From: Gonapodya prolifera JEL478
Taxonomy: Eukaryota > Monoblepharomycota > Monoblepharidomycetes > Monoblepharidales > Gonapodyaceae
Reading direction: 5' to 3'
Length of the DNA: 64,000 bases
NCBI GenBank assembly: GCA_001574975.1
Contig: KQ965737.1
Span: 784,288 to 848,287, forward strand
Below are positions 58,587-64,000 of the stretch, one piece after another. The position numbers and the translations under genes are program-made. Every line of letters begins with the position of its first letter. Position 1 is the stretch's first letter. The notes beneath the pieces were generated by a model that saw only the letters and a program-made list of their open reading frames with translations, did no database searches and was not told where the DNA came from.

Positions 58587-61500
58587 ATGCTGCCATCCAT
58601 CGCGGCACTCGCATCCTCCGCGAAGGCGTGGCCACCCGCAGCCGCCACGCTGTCCCATCTCAACCACCTCCCGCACGTGAACATCCCCGTGCTCGCGCTC
58701 AATCCCACACCGGACGACATGTCCCCGCTCGCGTGGGGTGTCGTCACCATCGTGCTCGTCTACTGGGTGTTTTTGATGCTGGGAGCGAATTTTTTCGCGC
58801 TGGCCGTCATGTGAGTGGGCTTGCGGTCGGGGGTTTCGTGTGCGGTGAGAGTGAGTCGATTTCGCGCGAGAGCGTGACGGCGGCGTGGAGGAGAATCACC
58901 GCGCGCCGTGGAAAGATGATGTATCATTCGAATGGAATCGACGACGGGGACCGCCTGGCAGCGCTGTGGTGCTTGGTATTGTTACTCTCCCACTCCAACC
59001 TCAGTATTTGTCTACCTGGACACGGAATTGCGAGCCGGGACGGAATCTACCTTGCCGTGTTGCGTCACGAGCTGCTTGAATGGAATACCTCGTGTGGAGC
59101 GACCTGGGACCCCCGCGAGGGACGGCGAACTTTTTGTCGGCGCCCGTGAAAAACCTCAGTGTTTGGCTACCTGGCGCAAAGACAGGGGAAGGAAGCTGTA
59201 TTTACTACGTCACGAGTCACTCCAATGGAACTTCTTGCGAGGAGAGGTGGCACGCCATGGACGGGTGGAAATGCAGTTGTCAGAGTCACGTCAAACCTCA
59301 GCCTCTACCTCACACGTGGAAGCCAGGTGTTTTTGGAGGAGATTATTGAATCCGACATATTGTGAAAAAGAGGTATTGGAATGGAATTGCCAAGGGGAGA
59401 GACTCGCCACGCCATGGAGTCTGGATGGCTGTTACACGGTCGTTCAACAAAAGTCTCAGCGTCTACCTGACACACAAACCCCATGGAAGTAAGCCTTTGA
59501 CGGAAATTCACCCTGCGATACGGGACTACGGTTCGGACGGTATTCGTGTCGAATTGCCCGACATGCTGTGGTGCCAGCTCGCATCCAGAGGGAACCCGTG
59601 TAGAGAAGCGAGAGCTCCGGGAGCAGCATCTGAGAGGCGATTGGACAAGAGTGGGATCCCGCGAGTTATTCGCGTGAAGTTCCACACACGGCACTATGTC
59701 ACGGGAAGTTGGAGCGGCATGCAGGATTCGGAATGATGTGCCGTATGACACGAGGGTGCGCTGCTGCTGACGCGAAACGGGGCGGGAGCGGGATCGTGGT
59801 GCCCGGGATGGAGGACGCGGTCTGCATACCCACGATTTACCTCCCCGTACGGAGTACTCTACGATGCGCCGCCCGAACTCCCACACTCTTACTGAACTGG
59901 CCCACATTCTTCAATTTTTTTGACCTCTTCCCCTCCCTGTTCATCTTCCTTCCCNNCCCCAACGTGCACTTCTTTGATCCCCGCGTCAGATCTTCCCGGG
60001 GTCTCGATCCTGCGCCCCCTGAAGGGCGTCGAGGGAGACGATGCGGAAGAGATGCTGCGCCATTTGGGAACGTGCATGGTGCAGGAGTATCCGAGGGGCC
60101 GGTTTGAGGTTGTGTTCAGCGTCGCGGAGAAGGTGAGGGATGGTGGGCGGGAGGGAAGAGGGTGCAAGAGGGTCTCGAGGTTGTGGTGGCAATTGGAGGA
60201 GGAAAAAAGGGAGCGGGGCCGTGTGACGACAATCAGGGGGACGAAATTGGAGGGGGCAGTGGAACGGATAACCTTGATTTCTTTTTGTGCTAAATTGTTT
60301 TTCGGAAACGGGACCGCCGGACTACCTCGCTCGTTCACATTCTTCCATTGAGAATACTCTAACATCCACTCCCTTCCCCCACGCACACACCAAAAGGACG
60401 ACCCAGCCATCCCAGTCATCCAGCGTCTGCTCAAATTGCATCCGGACGTGGATGCGCGGCTCATTATTGGTTGGTCTCCTCTTTCTTCTTCCTTGTAATG
60501 TTCCCAACCTTGCCACACACTCCTCTCCCCATCTCGCTCCCACCCCCAGGCGACGAACCTCTGGGCGCGAACCCTAAAGTATGCAACCTCTCGATCCCCT
60601 ACCGCACCGCCAAACATCCCATCGTGTGGATTCTGGATTCCAACGTGCACTTTGCCAGCCGCGACACGCTGGCGCGCGCTGTGGACTCGTTTCTGGATCC
60701 GGTGGCGGTCAAGACTGCCTCCAAGAGGCCATCCGTTTCCACCGCCACAACAACCCCCTCCCCCGCAACGCCATCACCCTCATCCGCAACCACAACCGGA
60801 TCGACGCCTTCACCCACGTCGACATCTTCCACCACGTCTCCCGCCTCTGCCTCCACCTCAGCTCATCCTTTCTTTGTTCCTCCTCCGCCCCGGCTCTCCC
60901 CGCTTATCGCCTCACCCTATACTCACGCACCCCCCCGAATCGGACTCGTCCACCACCTTCCCGTCCCAAGCCACCCGGGGGCGACCCTTGGCTCGCTCCT
61001 GGAAACCATGTGGCTTTCCACAGCCCACGCCAAAATGTACACCCTAATAAACACCATGCGCGTGGGGTCCTGCGTGTGCGGCAAGTCCCACGCGTACTGG
61101 CGCGAAGACCTCGAGACCGAGACGGACGGGGCCGGCGTGCGCGAGTTCGCGGGGAACCTCGCAGAGGACAACGCCGCTGCGCGCCGTATATGGGATAAGG
61201 GCGTCGGGCACCACCTCGCGCCCGACCTCGCGGTGCAGAGCGTGCGAGGGATGACGTTCAAGCAGTACGTCAGCAGGCGCGCGCGGTGGGCACGTGTGCG
61301 GAAGTACACGGAACCGGCTGCGACGGCGCTCGAGCCGCTCACGGAATGTCTCCCCCTCGGCGTCGTCGCGGCATACTGCGTGTTTCTTGCCTCGGGCGGG
61401 TCGGTTGCCGCCGCCAGGTGGTTCTTCGTGGCGCACGCGGTGGCGTGGTTTGTGTGCGATTGGCTCGTGTACCAGTCATTTCGACATGTGGGGGAGGGTG

Positions 61501-61913
61501 GTGTGCAAAATTGGCTCCCCGCGTATATTGCGGGCAGGGCACCACCGTCGCCTCTGGGACCGGCGATATCGTTCCCGCTCTTCGCGGCCGTGTGGGTCCT
61601 GAGGGAAGTCAGCTGCTTGCCCCTGTATATTGCAGCTGTGTCGGGGAGTGTCGTGGACTGGAGAGGCCGCTTGTACCGCGTCGAATGGGGGGGTACTGCC
61701 GTCGAGGTGGAGCAGGGGCCTAGAGGGGAGGTGAGGAGGAAGAGGAGAAGCCGGAGGGCTGAGTGGGGTCGCTGGATTGCGGGGTACGTCGGACGAGGTT
61801 GGTGGGATGCACCAGCGGCTGGGCAGGGCAAGGAGAAGGAGGAGGCGGACCCCAAAGTGAGGGTGCGGAGAGTATCGGGGAGTCCAGTACAGATGCGACG
61901 GAGGGCGGCGTAG
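58587..61913 (+). CDS. Ceramide glucosyltransferase (GT21)
   Basis: Exon 1 (ATG 58587) ends with a membrane helix, MSPLAWGVVTIVLVYWVFLM then LGANFFALAVM, and donor gtgagt near 58812. After about 1.1 kb of intron-like sequence come VSILRPLKGVEGDDAEEMLR (conserved opening), FEVVFSVAEK, PAIPVIQRLLKLHPDVDARL, CNLSIPYRTAKHPIVWILDSNV (D2), GLVHHLPVP and TMWLSTAHAKMYTLINTMRV. GSCVCGKSHAYWR, LAEDNAAARRIWDKG (D3) and RRARW (the RxxRW motif) follow. Two or three C-terminal helices follow. It makes glucosylceramide from UDP-glucose and ceramide at the Golgi/ER. A Ser/Thr/Pro-rich insert of about 70 residues interrupts the catalytic domain. Two N bases lie at 59955-59956. Confidence 0.85.
58880..59490 (+). 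repeat. Degenerate tandem repeat in the intron region of the glucosyltransferase gene
   Basis: Units of roughly 135-170 bp recur, marked by aacctcagt...tacctg near 58999, 59152, 59287 and 59453. Each is followed by a region like cgtcacgag, tggaatgga and cgccatgga. Copies differ by many substitutions and indels. The array occupies the gap between the first exon and the catalytic exons, and open frames across it shift between units. Confidence 0.65.
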
Positions 61914-62010
61914 GAAGAAGGGGTGCTTTTTGGAAGGAAAAAACTTTGTAGACAGACCAAGATTCCCTCTATTGTATACATTACACAGCGTCTGCGGGGA
62001 TATAGCACAT

Positions 62011-63816
62011 CTAAATTAAGACCCCGTTGACGCATGATGCATCCGCCACGCAGACGTTTCCTCCCTTCGTGACAAACTCAATACTACCGCCCGCGACATC
62101 TTTGTAACATACCACGCGGTCGTGCCGGACGAAGAACGATCTGCTCAAATCGTGCCACCGTGTCAAATCTGAGCGAGCTGGTGAGGAGCCCGCGGACTGG
62201 AACGCGCGTACGTTGACAGAAGAGCCAAGAGGGGCGATCGGTGGGGGGCGGAGGAGGGAAACGTAGGTGCGAGTTCGGTCCTTCACGTGGGCGGCCAGGG
62301 GGAGATATCGTAAGGTGCGGTCCTCGGAACTGCTGGCACATCGCGTTTCAGCCAATTGAACCCAAATCACACGACGAACTATGGACACTGACCCCTCAGT
62401 TCCCACAAGAACAACGCATCGGCCATCCCGTCCAACCACTTTAGCTTCACTGAGGCTGCTCCCAAGTCGTGCGGGTACTAAGTGCGTCTTCAAATCTCCC
62501 ACGTCCAGCGAAACGTCAAAGACACTTTCGTCAGTCGAAGATCGGGAGCAAGACACAATTTTACCGACGCGGAACTCGAAGTGGGATGGGAGGAGAATAT
62601 CAGGGAGGGACGGTTCGCGTGCGGTCAAGGGGGAGGAAACGTTGGATGGTTCGGCAGCAGCGGCAAGTGTACTGGAACTTGTTTCTGCCACCGTATCCTT
62701 TTGAACTTCAATATCTCTCTCTTCAGGACTGGAATCCAACCCCTGAACCTTCCCCACGGGGTGATCTGCTCCATTCAAAGGGATAGAAGAGAGTCCGAGA
62801 CCATTCACGCGGGGTACTTCCCGAGCGACGAGTGCAGTCTCAGCTGTAGTATCAACCACTTTCGCAGCAGTTGAGGTAGGCAATTCCTTGTTCGTCTGGG
62901 TAACGTCCGGTACATGTTGTGCACCGTTCACCGGCGTTGGCCCGACACCGTTTGCTATGTGTTCAGCGCCAGAAGCAGGCCGACTATCCGAGCGAGTTTT
63001 CTCAGTCTTCTTTTTCTGAGGAATGGTAGCTCCAGGGATCACATCAATAGCGGAGTTCAACTTTGGGGATACAACCTGCGCAGATACCGGCTGAGTTCCA
63101 GACTTCGAAACTGTTTTTCGACTAGCAGGCGTTCGGGTTTCTGCTGTGGGTTGCCATGAAGTAGAGATCGCGTCCTTGCCAACGCGTTCCAAATTTGGTT
63201 TGCTCGTTTTCTCGAGCTCAAACTCAATAATGGGAAGCGTGTGACAGCCAGGGCTGCAAGGGTTTGCACCGGCTGCAGTGATGTTCGTGATTGACGTCTG
63301 ACGTATCTGATGTTGCACAGTATCAAAAACACGGAGCACGGACGGAACATTCAGAGTGGCCAAGGATCCCTATGAAAACGAACGTCACCGATCTGCGAAA
63401 AATGACAAGTTATTTAAACGCAAAAACTCACCGCGAATGGATAGAGAGTAGTGTACAGCGCTACGTCAGCGAGTGTCAAATGGTTCGATATCACAAACGC
63501 TCGGGTGGTAAGGAAGTCATCCAAAATCTGTGAAAAGGAGAAATTAGGGTGAAGCTGCGCAAAATCAACACATTGAGTCACTACAGACCTTCAAAGTGGC
63601 TTTCCGTTGTTCTTCACTTTCCACCAGGGCTTTCCTCAACCGTGTGACGGAAAATCGAGTCCATGATGCAACTTCTGCCTTCTCCCAAGTCGAGCCTCCC
63701 AAAAGCTTTTGACCTAATGGTGTGCGCTCTCCAAGAGTAGAGTTTTGTATGAGGAACGTCGATATGGAGAGAGGGTCGTTGAAAGCCGTGACAGGGGTAG
63801 TCGAGAACGTGAGCAT
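62011..63816 (-). CDS. Arc1/AIMP1-like tRNA-binding protein (GST-C plus EMAPII-type domain)
   Basis: The first clear ATG is at 63816 (MLTFSTTPVTAFNDP), after a 3' splice site tgtacag, so a further upstream exon is possible. An N-terminal GST-C-like region (STWEKAEVASWTRFSVTRLR, then across an intron ILDDFLTTRAFVISNHLTLA and DVALYTTLYPFAV) is followed by a disordered linker. Then comes an OB-fold tRNA-binding domain (HFEFRVGKIVSCSRSSTDES, VSLDVGDLKTHLVPARLG, RCVVLVGTEGSVSIVRRVIW). The C-terminal EMAPII-like part ends ADASCVNGVLI. This is the layout of yeast Arc1p and animal AIMP1, which deliver tRNA to aminoacyl-tRNA synthetases. The key basic residues of the OB fold are only partly visible. 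It is tail to tail with the glucosyltransferase (97 bp). Confidence 0.8.
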
Positions 63817-64000
63817 GGCCTGTACAGAAGCATTAAGCACAAAAGAGAGTGAGAATGATATCCGGGGATAACACACTGTTGTTCCTGGTATTCTAGACTC
63901 AGATACGAGGCACGCTCCAGGTTTTTTCGCGGTTGTTCCAGTCACCCCAACACCTGAAATGTCAGAGACGACGGCCAAAAAGTGATCAAGTGATCGGTCA
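63817..64000. other. Upstream end of the Arc1-like gene at window edge
   Basis: An open minus-strand frame continues upstream to about 63978, and acceptor- and donor-like sites are present. It could be a 5' exon or leader intron of the Arc1-like gene. Confidence 0.4.

Noticed and set aside
58932-59492. A 186-codon plus-strand frame over the tandem repeat
   Set aside because: The frame shifts between repeat units and no domain is visible. It lies between exons of the glucosyltransferase.
59305-59907. A 200-codon minus-strand frame opposite the glucosyltransferase
   Set aside because: It is a shadow of the repeat region with no start context or domain.

Overview
The window is nuclear DNA from a filamentous or zoosporic fungus. 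Coding regions are GC-rich and split by many short GT-AG introns (about 55-180 nt, with a few much longer). The products are fungal: a copper radical oxidase with a chitin-binding module, an SH3-tailed membrane sensor, a DUF2855 protein, F-box proteins and a GT21 ceramide glucosyltransferase. A probable LRGUK homologue (leucine-rich repeats plus guanylate kinase), a family tied to flagella in animals, suggests a flagellated chytrid-type fungus. That placement is inference. No rRNA, tRNA, CRISPR array or transposon/retroelement coding region was recognised.

Layout. 0-6 kb (+): the end of a TPT-type sugar-phosphate/nucleotide-sugar transporter, a cysteine-rich membrane protein ending in SH3, and a membrane-anchored glyoxal oxidase with CBM18. 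6-10.3 kb (-): a CaMKK/Elm1-like kinase. 10.6-13 kb (+): a coiled-coil WD40 protein. 13.2-15.7 kb (-): a glutamine-synthetase-type enzyme. 16-18.5 kb (-): a small secreted protein and a damaged F-box gene. 18.9-24.3 kb: a class I methyltransferase (-) head to head with an SDR (+), then a PLP aminotransferase (+). 24.5-29.8 kb (+): LRR/guanylate kinase and a C2H2 zinc-finger protein. 30-35.8 kb: a small unknown protein, DUF2855, an Ala-rich helical protein and a secreted or anchored protein. 36-40.8 kb: a degenerate F-box/ankyrin gene, a doubtful membrane gene, a dual-specificity phosphatase and an F-box-associated fragment. 41.1-46.9 kb (+): U2 snRNP A' and a TBC1D13-like Rab GAP. 47-48.2 kb (-): an F-box gene with an in-frame stop. 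49.7-56 kb: a multi-pass membrane protein, an MCP1-like membrane protein and a YANK/STK32-like AGC kinase. 58.6-61.9 kb (+): ceramide glucosyltransferase. 62-63.8 kb (-): an Arc1/AIMP1-like tRNA-binding protein.

The most unusual signal is a GC-rich, partly palindromic repeat family found inside introns of three neighbouring genes (about 14.67-14.73, 19.0-19.76 and 21.15-21.30 kb). It lies in the same orientation relative to transcription each time, and in the glutamine-synthetase-like gene it makes up essentially the whole 63-nt intron. This resembles introner-like intron gain. Other intron-borne arrays lie at 14.96-15.15 kb and about 58.9-59.5 kb.

Gene models were built by eye from reading frames and splice signals, so internal exon borders are approximate unless stated.
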